Of a stretch of DNA of 64,000 nt, positions 7,593 to 15,831 are shown piece by piece (position 1 is the first letter of the stretch; each line of letters opens with the position of its first letter). Both the position numbers and the translations under genes were made by a program. Source of the stretch: Alphaproteobacteria bacterium (GTDB lineage: Bacteria; Pseudomonadota; Alphaproteobacteria; JANQMY01); NCBI GenBank assembly GCA_028289425.1, contig JANQPL010000003.1:186001-250000 (forward strand), given 5' to 3'. The notes below the pieces were generated by a model. It searched no databases and was not told the origin of the DNA. It worked only from the letters and a program-made list of their open reading frames with translations.

Positions 7593-9911
7593 ATGGGACG
7601 TTTGTCTGCAGCGTTTGCAGGGCTGGTATTGGCCTTGATGCCAGCGGTTGCTCAGGCGGAAGGGGTAGTCCTTACCAAATCCGACCGGCTTGTGGTCACG
7701 GCAGAAATTGTTGGCGACAACGCGGTTATCGTTCTGGAGTCAATCTCCGACACGACGAATAATCTTTCGGGGAAGTTTCCGGCGGTCGACTTCTCAGGCA
7801 TTCGGGTTGATGTCAATCAAAACGGCAGAGTGGATGAACGTGTCGATGTAGCCTACGGCATTGTGGGCGGATCCGCCGACCGCATCTGCACACAATATCT
7901 GCTTACGGAAAACTCCTCGACCGGGTGCGGTGGATTTAGGTCGAACGCCACTGTTAAGTCGGAGTTCAAAAATACCGCCCACGGACCCGCGCCCCATCCG
8001 GTTTGGACCTACACCATCCCCAAGGATGAAATTTCACAAAACGGCTCGTTCGCCCACCTCACATTCAAGATCTACGAAGCGGGACGCGGTTATACCCAAA
8101 TGCCGAAGCCGACGCGGACAAATCTGTCGTTCTCCAAAGTTACCACGCTCAACTTCAACCGCGTCGTCACGTTCCTTAAATCCAGAAGAGATCGGATCAT
8201 ACAGCCGAAAGTCATCAAAGACCCAAGCGAGCCGAACCCAACTGGCGTTACGGGAGAATTGGTCCGTACGGAAGACCACATTGTGTCCGTTCGGAAGAGT
8301 GAAACGCGCGTTCAATTCATCTTGGAAGCGATCGGCGACGACACCGACAACCTCAAGGGCGGATGGCCGGCCGTTGATTTCGTCAGCATCGGCAGCGATG
8401 TGGACCAGAACGGCACGGTGACGCGGAACGTTGATGTGGAATACGGCATCTCCGGCGGCGCCTATGACAAAATCTGTACCCAATATCTGCTCACGGAAAG
8501 TTCCTCGACGGGGTGTAACGGCTTCTCGTCCGCGGCGACCATGTCGGCACGATTCGTGCCCACACCCAATCAACCGCGGCCTCATCCCATATGGGTTTTC
8601 ACCATCCCGAAAAGTGAGCTAGGTCCGGATGGAAAGACGGCACATCTGTTCTTCCGTTTTCACAATGCGGGGAAGGGCTACAAGCGCTTTCCCACACCGC
8701 GCGACTCGAAGAAGTTTTCAAGCTCCATCGCACTAGACCTAGGAACCCTCGAAGCACGTTTCCTTCCGGAGGAAACGATCGAAGAAGCGTTACCACCGGA
8801 CGTGGCCGAGGCGGATGCGGATACAGGCGTAGAAACCGTTGCGAACGACACATCGCCGCCGCTCATCGCTCTTACGTCGCCGGCCGTGGAACCGGGCGCG
8901 CGCGTTTCCCATCCCAACAAAGAGATCGATATTGAAGGCATCGCCGAAGACGATAGCGGGATTTACGAGATCCTTGTGAATGGCGAAGAGGCGGCCGTAA
9001 CCGCCGGTGGCGACTTCAGCAAGGAAGTGCGCCTTGCGTTCGGCGACAATCCAATCACCGTGACCGCCACTGACTTGAAAGATAATAAGGCGGAATTTGT
9101 CATCACGGTCGTGCGGGAAACCGCCACCGAAGAAGACATTTCATCCGACGACGCGTCGCGCGGCGTTGGTTCCGTGGATGAGGACACGGCGGCGGAGATT
9201 CGCGAAGGGGATTCCTTCGCCCTGCTGATCGCCATCCAGGACTATGATGATCCCAACATTGTCGATTTGGACAATCCGGTCAGTGATGCGCGGAAGCTGA
9301 AAGACGTCTTGCTCGCCAGTTACGACTTCGAGCCTGAAAACGTCACGCTGCTGGAAAACCCGGACGAAGACGGCGTCTATTCTGCGATGCAGTCCATGGC
9401 ATCTCAAGTAACCGAAGCCGACAGTGTCATCATCTTCTATGCGGGCCACGGCCAATGGGATGAACAGATTTCACAAGGCTATTGGTTGCCCAGCGACGCG
9501 GCGGCGGACCGCACGTCCAACTGGATCAGCAATGGCGACATTCGCGACGAGATCAAACGCCTACAGAGCAAACATACGCTGGTAATTTCGGATGCTTGCT
9601 TCAGCGGCGGCATCTTCAAAACACGTGCCGGCATTGCAGATGCAAGCCGTGCGGTTCAAGAACTTTATGGACTGCCCAGCCGAAAGGCGATGACCAGCGG
9701 CACGCTAACGGAAGTTCCCGATAAAAGCGTGTTCCTGGAGTATTTCGTCAAACGCCTCGAAGACAACACCAATCCGTTCTTGTCGGCGGATCAGCTGTTT
9801 GCAAGCTTCCGGGCGGCTGTCATGAACAACAGCCCGAACACACCGCAATATGGCGTGATCTTTGAAGCCGGCGACGAAGGTGGCGAATTCATCTTTGTAC
9901 GGAAAGAATAA
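7593..9911 (+). CDS. Exported caspase-like protein with duplicated N-terminal module and Ig-like domain
   Basis: The ATG at 7593 has a GGGGGAG ribosome-binding site and starts a signal peptide (LSAAFAGLVLALMPAVAQA). The product is 772 aa. Two copies of a module of about 160 residues follow (about 28-190 and 228-380). Shared signatures are FPAVDF/WPAVDF, DVxQNG, ICTQYLLTE, SSTGC and HPVWTYTIPK/HPIWVFTIPK. Next, about 425-520, is a bacterial Ig-like domain (IALTSPAVEPGARV to NPITVTATDLKDN). The C-terminal 220 residues are a caspase domain: FALLIAIQDYDDP, IIFYAGHGQWDE (H619) and VISDACFSGGIF (C669). It is probably an extracytoplasmic protease whose N-terminal modules bind a ligand or substrate; that role is inferred. 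Convergent with the carboxylase gene, 2 bp apart. Confidence 0.88.
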   Translation: MGRLSAAFAGLVLALMPAVAQAEGVVLTKSDRLVVTAEIVGDNAVIVLESISDTTNNLSGKFPAVDFSGIRVDVNQNGRVDERVDVAYGIVGGSADRICTQYLLTENSSTGCGGFRSNATVKSEFKNTAHGPAPHPVWTYTIPKDEISQNGSFAHLTFKIYEAGRGYTQMPKPTRTNLSFSKVTTLNFNRVVTFLKSRRDRIIQPKVIKDPSEPNPTGVTGELVRTEDHIVSVRKSETRVQFILEAIGDDTDNLKGGWPAVDFVSIGSDVDQNGTVTRNVDVEYGISGGAYDKICTQYLLTESSSTGCNGFSSAATMSARFVPTPNQPRPHPIWVFTIPKSELGPDGKTAHLFFRFHNAGKGYKRFPTPRDSKKFSSSIALDLGTLEARFLPEETIEEALPPDVAEADADTGVETVANDTSPPLIALTSPAVEPGARVSHPNKEIDIEGIAEDDSGIYEILVNGEEAAVTAGGDFSKEVRLAFGDNPITVTATDLKDNKAEFVITVVRETATEEDISSDDASRGVGSVDEDTAAEIREGDSFALLIAIQDYDDPNIVDLDNPVSDARKLKDVLLASYDFEPENVTLLENPDEDGVYSAMQSMASQVTEADSVIIFYAGHGQWDEQISQGYWLPSDAAADRTSNWISNGDIRDEIKRLQSKHTLVISDACFSGGIFKTRAGIADASRAVQELYGLPSRKAMTSGTLTEVPDKSVFLEYFVKRLEDNTNPFLSADQLFASFRAAVMNNSPNTPQYGVIFEAGDEGGEFIFVRKE

Positions 9912-9913
9912 CC

Positions 9914-12900
9914 TTACCACGTATCGACGCAGGGGCGCTTTTTACCTCTGCGGGGCGCGGGCGGCGGTGCACTGCGTAACGCCCCCATGATCCATTTTCG
10001 CGAGTCCGCCGGATCGATCACATCATCGATCTCGAAAAGCGACGCCGTATTGACCGCCTTGCCGTGCGCATACATCCGCGCCACCATCTTGTCGAACAGC
10101 TCCTTGCGCTCTTGTGGATCTTCCAGCGCCTCAAGTTCTTTCCGGTAGCCGAGTTTCACGGCCCCTTCCAGCCCCATGCCGCCGAACTCGCCCGTTGGCC
10201 AGGCTACCGTAAACATGTTTGCTTTGAAGCCGCCGCCCGCCATGGCTTGCGCACCCAGGCCATAGCCCTTGCGCAACACGATCGTAAAGTACGGAACGGA
10301 GACGCTCGCGCTTGTGACGAACATGCGCGCCGCATGGCGCACCAGGGCAGTTTTTTCAACCTCCGGGCCTACCATAATGCCGGGCGTGTCCGCCAGGAAC
10401 AGCAGCGGAATGTCGTGGGCATCGCACAATTGTATAAAGCGCGTTGCCTTGTCCGCACCGTCACTGTCGATGGCGCCGGCCAGATGGTTCGGGTTGTTGG
10501 CCACAATGCCAATCGGCCGGCCTTCGATACGGGCCAGTACCGTGACCATGCCAATACCAAATCCTTTTCGGATTTCGAGGACCGAACCCGTATCCGCCAA
10601 GGTTTCGATCACTTTGCGCACATCGTAAATGCGCAGCCGATTTTCCGGGATGATGGACCGAAGCAATCGCTGGTCTGCGTGCCCGGGATCGGGCAGCGTT
10701 CCTTGGAAATAAGATAGATATTTCTTGGCCGTCGCCACGGCTTCGATTTCATCCGCCACCGGAATATCAATGACGCCGTTCGGCACTTGCACATCCACCG
10801 GCCCAACTTCCTCGGGTCGGTAGATCCCCAGGCCACCCCCTTCGATCATGGCGGGGCCACCCATACCGATATTGGAGTTCTCTGTTGCAATGATCACATC
10901 GCAGCAGCCCAACAGAGCCGCATTACCTGCAAAACAACGGCCGGAATTGATGCCGACCACAGGAACGAGACCGCTTAGTTCCGCAAAGTATTGGAAAGCC
11001 AGACAATCCAGCCCCGCGGCCCCAATGCCGTCCGTGTCGCCGGGCCGACCGCCCCCGCCTTCCGTGAAGAACACGGTCGGCAGCTCCGATTTCCGCGCAA
11101 GCTCGAACATGCGGTCTTTCTTGCGGTGGTTTTGCATGCCTTGCGTACCGGCGAGCACCGTATAGTCGTACGACATGATTGCGCAGCGGCTGTCTTTGTC
11201 ATCGAACAGATCGCCATTGACCGTGCCGACGCCCGCGATCAACCCATCCGCCGGCGTATTGTCGATCAAATCGTCCATTTCACGGCGGCGGCGTTGGGCC
11301 GCAATCACGATCGGCGCATACTCCACAAAGCTACCGGGGTCACACAGATCCTCTACATTCTCGCGCGCCGTCCGCTGATTGGTCTTGCGGCGCCGGGCAA
11401 CCGCCGTCGGCCTGTTTTCGTCGTAGCCCTTGGCATGACGGTCCAACACCTCCTGAAGGTCAGGCCGGATGTAATCCAAATCAATCTCGGTCTCAGAGTC
11501 CGCGCCCGCCGCGGACACTTCCGCTTCCTCCACGAACACCAGCGGGTGATCTTCGAAAACCGTATCGCCGGCCCCAACGGTGATCTCGCGCACAATGCCG
11601 CTTTGATTTGCGCTGACGACGTGTTCCATCTTCATGGCTTCCATCACCAAAAGTTGTTGGCCGGCATGGACTTCTTGACCGGCTGTCACGTCGATCGCAA
11701 CGATCGTTCCCTGTATCGGCGCCCGCACAGCATTTGTGTTGTCGGGCCCGACAACGTCCGAATTCGAAATGATGGTCTGTTCGGGCGCGACCGGGGCTGC
11801 CGATGCGCCCGTACCATTCTTGCCGTGCGCCAATACGGCAAGCGGATCCGAACTGTCGATCGCCGCGCCCGCCCGTCTTGGCGCCGCCGTCGCATCGTTC
11901 GCGGCCCGCTGTCCGAAATGCAGCGGCACGTGTTCCGCGCCATCCGCGGCCACGAATGTCTCGGACCGGTCGTCCACAAACCGTGTATAGATTTTTCCGG
12001 CCCGAAAATCCGCATCCCGCAGCACATTCATTAAGAACGGAATGTTGGTGGCCACGCCGTCCACACGGGTTTCCTGAAGCGCTCGGTACGCTTTGGCGAC
12101 GGCGGGCGCAAAGTCATTGCGCGAGGTGTGGGTGATGACTTTTGCGATTAAAGAATCGAAACGCGGATTGCTCGCATATCCCGTATAGCCGTAGCTATCC
12201 ACCCGCACGCCACGGCCCGACGGCATATCAAAAGCCGTAAGCGTGCCGCCGGCGGGACGTGCCGTACCGTCAGCGGCCATGCGTTCCATGTTGACCCGCG
12301 TTTGAATGGCGAATCCGTTTTTGGGCACCACATCGTTCTGCATCAAATTGAGGTCGGAGAACGATTGTCCGCCCGCAATCTCGAGCTGAAGGCTCACAAG
12401 ATCCACATCGGCGATTTCTTCGGAAATCGTGTGCTCCACTTGCAGCCGGGCATTGGCTTCGATGAAGGCAAATGCGCCGTCGTTATCGCCGGCCACGTCC
12501 ACCAGGAACTCGAACGTGCCGAGATTTTTGTAGTTGACGCTTTCCGCCATTTGGTAGGCCGCTTGAATGATCCGTTGTCGGAGGGCCGAATCAAAATTGG
12601 GCGCCGGTGCAATCTCAATGATCTTTTGCTGCTGGCGCTGAATGCTGCAATCCCGCTCCCCAAAATGAAGAACGCGTCCCGTCCCGTCCCCGGCGATTTG
12701 AACTTCAATGTGGCGCGCCTTGGGAATAAATTCTTCCACATAGACATCGCCATTGCCGAAAGCTGACTTCGCTTCCGACTGGCATCGCTCATAAGCTTGA
12801 TCGATGTCCGCCTCATCGGACACGGCGCGCATGCCCCGCCCGCCGCCGCCGGCTAGGGCTTTGATCATTATCCCCCGGCCACCGCCGAGCTTCTTGAAAA

Positions 12901-13336
12901 ACGCTTTCACGTCGGTAAGGGAAGTTGCACCGTCCGTCCCCTGAAGAACCGGAATGCCCACCTGTTGCGCAAGGGCGCGGGCGGCGGCCTTGTCGCCGAA
13001 CAGCGCCAGCGTCTCCGGCGACGGGCCCACGAAGATGAGTCCCGCTTCTTGGCACGCGCTCGCGAATTCGGCGCTTTCACTTAAGAAGCCGTAGCCGGGG
13101 TGAACGGCATCGCAGCCACTTTTCTTGGCCGTTGCGACGAGCTGCCCGATATCCAGATAGGCTGCCACGCCCTGACCATTGAGTGCCACGGCGCTGTCCG
13201 TTTTGCGCACATGCAGCGACGCCGCGTCATCTTCCGAATGCACTGCAAACGTTTCGATACACAAATCGGCGGCCGCCCGTGCGACCCGGATCGCAATTTC
13301 CCCCCGATTGGCAATAAGCAATTTCTTGATTGTCAT
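9914..13336 (-). CDS. Single-chain multidomain biotin-dependent acyl-CoA carboxylase
   Basis: Product of 1140 aa combining a whole carboxylase in one chain. Residues 1-450 are biotin carboxylase (KKLLIANRGEIAIRVARAA at the N-terminus, KALAGGGGRGM ATP-grasp loop, EANARLQVEHTISE). Residues about 530-605 are the biotinyl domain, with the acceptor lysine K569 in EAMKMEH. Residues about 640-1125 are the carboxyltransferase (YDYTVLAGTQGMQNHRK, VGINSGRCFAGNA, PGHADQRLL, LADTPGIMVGPEVE, RKGYGLGAQAM). This layout matches the single-polypeptide long-chain acyl-CoA carboxylase (LCC) type rather than the split AccABCD or PCC. The substrate (acetyl-, propionyl- or longer acyl-CoA) cannot be read from the sequence. 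Biotin synthesis genes lie about 2.5 kb away. Confidence 0.92.
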   Translation of the reverse strand: MTIKKLLIANRGEIAIRVARAAADLCIETFAVHSEDDAASLHVRKTDSAVALNGQGVAAYLDIGQLVATAKKSGCDAVHPGYGFLSESAEFASACQEAGLIFVGPSPETLALFGDKAAARALAQQVGIPVLQGTDGATSLTDVKAFFKKLGGGRGIMIKALAGGGGRGMRAVSDEADIDQAYERCQSEAKSAFGNGDVYVEEFIPKARHIEVQIAGDGTGRVLHFGERDCSIQRQQQKIIEIAPAPNFDSALRQRIIQAAYQMAESVNYKNLGTFEFLVDVAGDNDGAFAFIEANARLQVEHTISEEIADVDLVSLQLEIAGGQSFSDLNLMQNDVVPKNGFAIQTRVNMERMAADGTARPAGGTLTAFDMPSGRGVRVDSYGYTGYASNPRFDSLIAKVITHTSRNDFAPAVAKAYRALQETRVDGVATNIPFLMNVLRDADFRAGKIYTRFVDDRSETFVAADGAEHVPLHFGQRAANDATAAPRRAGAAIDSSDPLAVLAHGKNGTGASAAPVAPEQTIISNSDVVGPDNTNAVRAPIQGTIVAIDVTAGQEVHAGQQLLVMEAMKMEHVVSANQSGIVREITVGAGDTVFEDHPLVFVEEAEVSAAGADSETEIDLDYIRPDLQEVLDRHAKGYDENRPTAVARRRKTNQRTARENVEDLCDPGSFVEYAPIVIAAQRRRREMDDLIDNTPADGLIAGVGTVNGDLFDDKDSRCAIMSYDYTVLAGTQGMQNHRKKDRMFELARKSELPTVFFTEGGGGRPGDTDGIGAAGLDCLAFQYFAELSGLVPVVGINSGRCFAGNAALLGCCDVIIATENSNIGMGGPAMIEGGGLGIYRPEEVGPVDVQVPNGVIDIPVADEIEAVATAKKYLSYFQGTLPDPGHADQRLLRSIIPENRLRIYDVRKVIETLADTGSVLEIRKGFGIGMVTVLARIEGRPIGIVANNPNHLAGAIDSDGADKATRFIQLCDAHDIPLLFLADTPGIMVGPEVEKTALVRHAARMFVTSASVSVPYFTIVLRKGYGLGAQAMAGGGFKANMFTVAWPTGEFGGMGLEGAVKLGYRKELEALEDPQERKELFDKMVARMYAHGKAVNTASLFEIDDVIDPADSRKWIMGALRSAPPPAPRRGKKRPCVDTW

Positions 13337-13366
13337 GATGATCTTTTACGTTTTTGTTTTCGGCCG

Positions 13367-14227
13367 CTACGTTGATGCGTGCACCAACCAAATGGCCCCG
13401 CTCAAACTCACCTTACCGTTCTTTACATGTTTCGCGAGGGCGTCGGCAACCTTGGCCCGAACTTGCGCCACGTCAGATTCGTCGGCCTCGTCGAGAAGCC
13501 GCTTAAGCGGCCCGAAGGACACATAAAAGTCTGCAGCTTGCTCAACACCGAAATCATCCGACATCGCCATTTCCGCTTCGCGTCCCACAATCTCGATATT
13601 GCGATAGCCTGCTTTGCTCATTATGTCGTGCACATAGTCTTTTTCCCCGAACGCAAACGGACCGGGGGCGCGAGGCGGCAGCGGCTCGGGCGGTGGCAAC
13701 ACTTCTAGAGCGGCCATAATCGGCACAAGGAAGAATGTGTTCTTGGGCATTTCCTGCCAGCACGCAAACACCATGCGGCCGTCCGATTTCATTGCCCCTC
13801 GCATGTTCTCGAAAGCGACATACGGTTCGCCGAAAAACATCACCCCAAAACGCGAAAAGATGAGGTCTGCCGAGTTGGACGCAAACCCGTAGGCCCCCGC
13901 ATCGGCCACCTCGAAGGACACGTTCGTCACGCCCGCCGCATCGGAACGCTTACGCGCCTCTTCGATGAGGGGCACGGAAATATCCACACCCAACACCTGC
14001 CCGTCAGGTGCCGCCTGTTCTGCTAAAGCCACAGCCGTGCCGCCCGTTCCGCAGCCGATATCGATGATGGTTTCGCCTTTTTGAGCGGCGGCGGCTTCCA
14101 ACGCTATCGACTGCAATGGAACGAGAAACCGGTCGATGGTATCGAAATTTTCAAGCCAGGTTTCGCCGCCCTCGCCGTTCCAATATTCGTCTTGTTCCTG
14201 CTGGAATCGTTTCGCCGTCTCGTCCAT
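13367..14227 (-). CDS. Class I SAM-dependent methyltransferase
   Basis: Product of 286 aa with the SAM-binding motif I IIDIGCGTGGTAVAL at about 54-68, an acidic loop-2 VLGVDIS and a VADAGAYGF stretch. It resembles UbiE/Methyltransf_11-type enzymes acting on small molecules or lipids. The substrate is unknown. It sits 30 bp upstream of the carboxylase in the same orientation, so co-transcription is possible. It is not convincingly BioC, although biotin genes lie nearby. Confidence 0.85.
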   Translation of the reverse strand: MDETAKRFQQEQDEYWNGEGGETWLENFDTIDRFLVPLQSIALEAAAAQKGETIIDIGCGTGGTAVALAEQAAPDGQVLGVDISVPLIEEARKRSDAAGVTNVSFEVADAGAYGFASNSADLIFSRFGVMFFGEPYVAFENMRGAMKSDGRMVFACWQEMPKNTFFLVPIMAALEVLPPPEPLPPRAPGPFAFGEKDYVHDIMSKAGYRNIEIVGREAEMAMSDDFGVEQAADFYVSFGPLKRLLDEADESDVAQVRAKVADALAKHVKNGKVSLSGAIWLVHAST

Positions 14228-14364
14228 CGATATAGTTACCTTCTCGATTGTGTAGGCCTATCTGCTCTTGCGTTGTGCCGGGACTATACACGGCCTATAG
14301 TCATGTAAAAACAAGGGCCCGTCACCGCAGCTTCGTCAGCGGTTTGGGCACTCAGAAAGTTCAT

Positions 14365-15447
14365 ATGACGACAATTCCCCTTATCGACAATCCAGATGAC
14401 GTCACGGCAGACTGGCTGACGAACGTGCTTGCACATGCCGGCTACAGTGGCACCGTCGCAGATTTCACCAAGAAAAATGTGGGCACCGGCCAGGTAGGCC
14501 AAAATGTGCGCTTCTCGCTGCAATTTGAGGCCGGTCACAACGCGCCCGACACCGTTGTCGGCAAATTCGCTTCGTCCGATCCCACAAGCCGCGAAGCCGG
14601 TGTACAACAACTCACCTATTTGCGAGAAGCGAATTTCTACAAGCACATCTTGCCAACGGTTCAGATCCAGACACCCACACCGCTTTTTCTTGAAATCGAC
14701 TATGAGACCCACCGTTTCGTGCTCATGATGGAAGATCTGGCACCCGCCGTTCAGGGGGATCAGATCGAAGGGTGCACCGTCCAACAGGCCCAACTCGCCA
14801 TGGATCAAATCGCCAAGCTGCACGGTCCCAGATGGGGAGATGTCAGCCTGGATGACATCGACTGGCTGTCCGGCACCAAGAAAGCAAAATCGCCCCTCGA
14901 TCAGGAACTCTATCTTCATTTCTGGAATGGCTTCACAGATCGCTACGCTGAACGTCTCACCAAAGATGAACTCGATCTCGGTACGGAGTTTTCGCGCCAT
15001 TTCGAACGCTACACGGGCGACTATGAGGGCCCCCGGTGTGTCACCCACGGCGATTACCGCCTGGACAATATGCTGTTCGGCACGTCCGAAGGGGGATACC
15101 CCCTCGCGGTCGTCGATTGGCAGACCGTGGGCTATGGGCCCGGCGCGCTAGATGTTTCCTATTTCATCGGCGCCGGTCTATTGCCGGAGGACCGCCGGGG
15201 CCATGAGCGTGCGCTGGTCGAACAATATCATCAGGCGCTTGGTAGGTTCGGCGTAAAAGTCTATGCCTTTGACGATTTGTGGCGCGACTACAAGCGGTTC
15301 AGCTTCTCCGGCTATGTGATGGCGGTCGTTGCGTCTATGCTGGTGGGCCGCACAGACCGCGGTGACGACATGTTCATGGCCATGGCCAAACGCCACGCGC
15401 AACAGGCCATCGACCACGATGCCCTGTCGCTCATCACATCATCCTAA
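14365..15447 (+). CDS. APH-like phosphotransferase (ecdysteroid/aminoglycoside kinase fold)
   Basis: Product of 360 aa, starting at the ATG at 14365; the open frame upstream lacks a better start. The protein-kinase-like fold of the APH family is shown by CVTHGDYRLDNMLF (catalytic loop with the base Asp) and AVVDWQTVGYGPGALDVSYF (Mg-binding DxW motif). The N-terminal lobe has VVGKFASSD (probable ATP-binding Lys). Relatives often sit next to acyl-CoA dehydrogenases and are probably kinases of small hydroxylated compounds or lipids rather than resistance genes. Divergent from the methyltransferase. A hairpin follows at 15465-15499. Confidence 0.85.
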   Translation: MTTIPLIDNPDDVTADWLTNVLAHAGYSGTVADFTKKNVGTGQVGQNVRFSLQFEAGHNAPDTVVGKFASSDPTSREAGVQQLTYLREANFYKHILPTVQIQTPTPLFLEIDYETHRFVLMMEDLAPAVQGDQIEGCTVQQAQLAMDQIAKLHGPRWGDVSLDDIDWLSGTKKAKSPLDQELYLHFWNGFTDRYAERLTKDELDLGTEFSRHFERYTGDYEGPRCVTHGDYRLDNMLFGTSEGGYPLAVVDWQTVGYGPGALDVSYFIGAGLLPEDRRGHERALVEQYHQALGRFGVKVYAFDDLWRDYKRFSFSGYVMAVVASMLVGRTDRGDDMFMAMAKRHAQQAIDHDALSLITSS

Positions 15448-15464
15448 CACTGTCAAAGAGCGCG

Positions 15465-15499
15465 CCTGAGGACCGGTGCTTGGGCACACGATCCTCAGG
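15465..15499 (+). terminator. Inverted repeat after the APH-like gene
   Basis: Perfect 8-bp arms CCTGAGGA (15465-15472) and TCCTCAGG (15492-15499) flank a 19-bp loop 17 bp after the stop, followed by CTTTG rather than a full T-run. It is a plausible but non-canonical terminator. Confidence 0.4.
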
Positions 15500-15510
15500 C
15501 TTTGCCCCCG

Positions 15511-15669
15511 CTATTTGCTGACGCGGAAGGAAACAAACGATCTCTTCCGCAATTTTCCGAGACGCCGGTTAAAGCTCTCGGTTTCTTCCTGAGTGTGGTC
15601 GTAGTCGCGACGATCACTGATTTGCTGGCGAGCCATCGCGCCTTGGAAGTAAACGAAAAAGTTCAACAC
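15511..15669 (-). CDS. Possible small protein (52 aa)
   Basis: A GTG at 15669 lies 7 bp after a good AGGAG box and opens a 52-codon frame. The product begins hydrophobic (LNFFVYFQGA) and then becomes very polar and basic (DRRDYDHTQEETESFNRRLGKLRKRS). No homology is recognised. It is supported only by the ribosome-binding site and composition, and it lies alone in the 384-bp gap between the APH-like gene and bioA. The rest of that gap (15670-15831) shows nothing else I can identify. Confidence 0.35.
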   Translation of the reverse strand: MLNFFVYFQGAMARQQISDRRDYDHTQEETESFNRRLGKLRKRSFVSFRVSK

Positions 15670-15831
15670 GATAATTCTCCTCAATCTCTCCATCGCCCGT
15701 CGCGAGGATCAAGAGATAGGCGCGTCCTGAACGTTTTCGTGTGACCGCAGCTACACACAGGAAGCTGCCTCCGCCTTTCATGTCCGATTTGTGACGCCGC
15801 GCACACGCACGCACGCCGGGGTCGCCAGCCC

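Noticed and set aside
10991-12034. 347-codon plus-strand frame inside the carboxylase gene
   Set aside because: High-GC codon bias on the minus strand produces long antisense frames; this one has no domain and overlaps the biotinyl and biotin carboxylase coding sequence.
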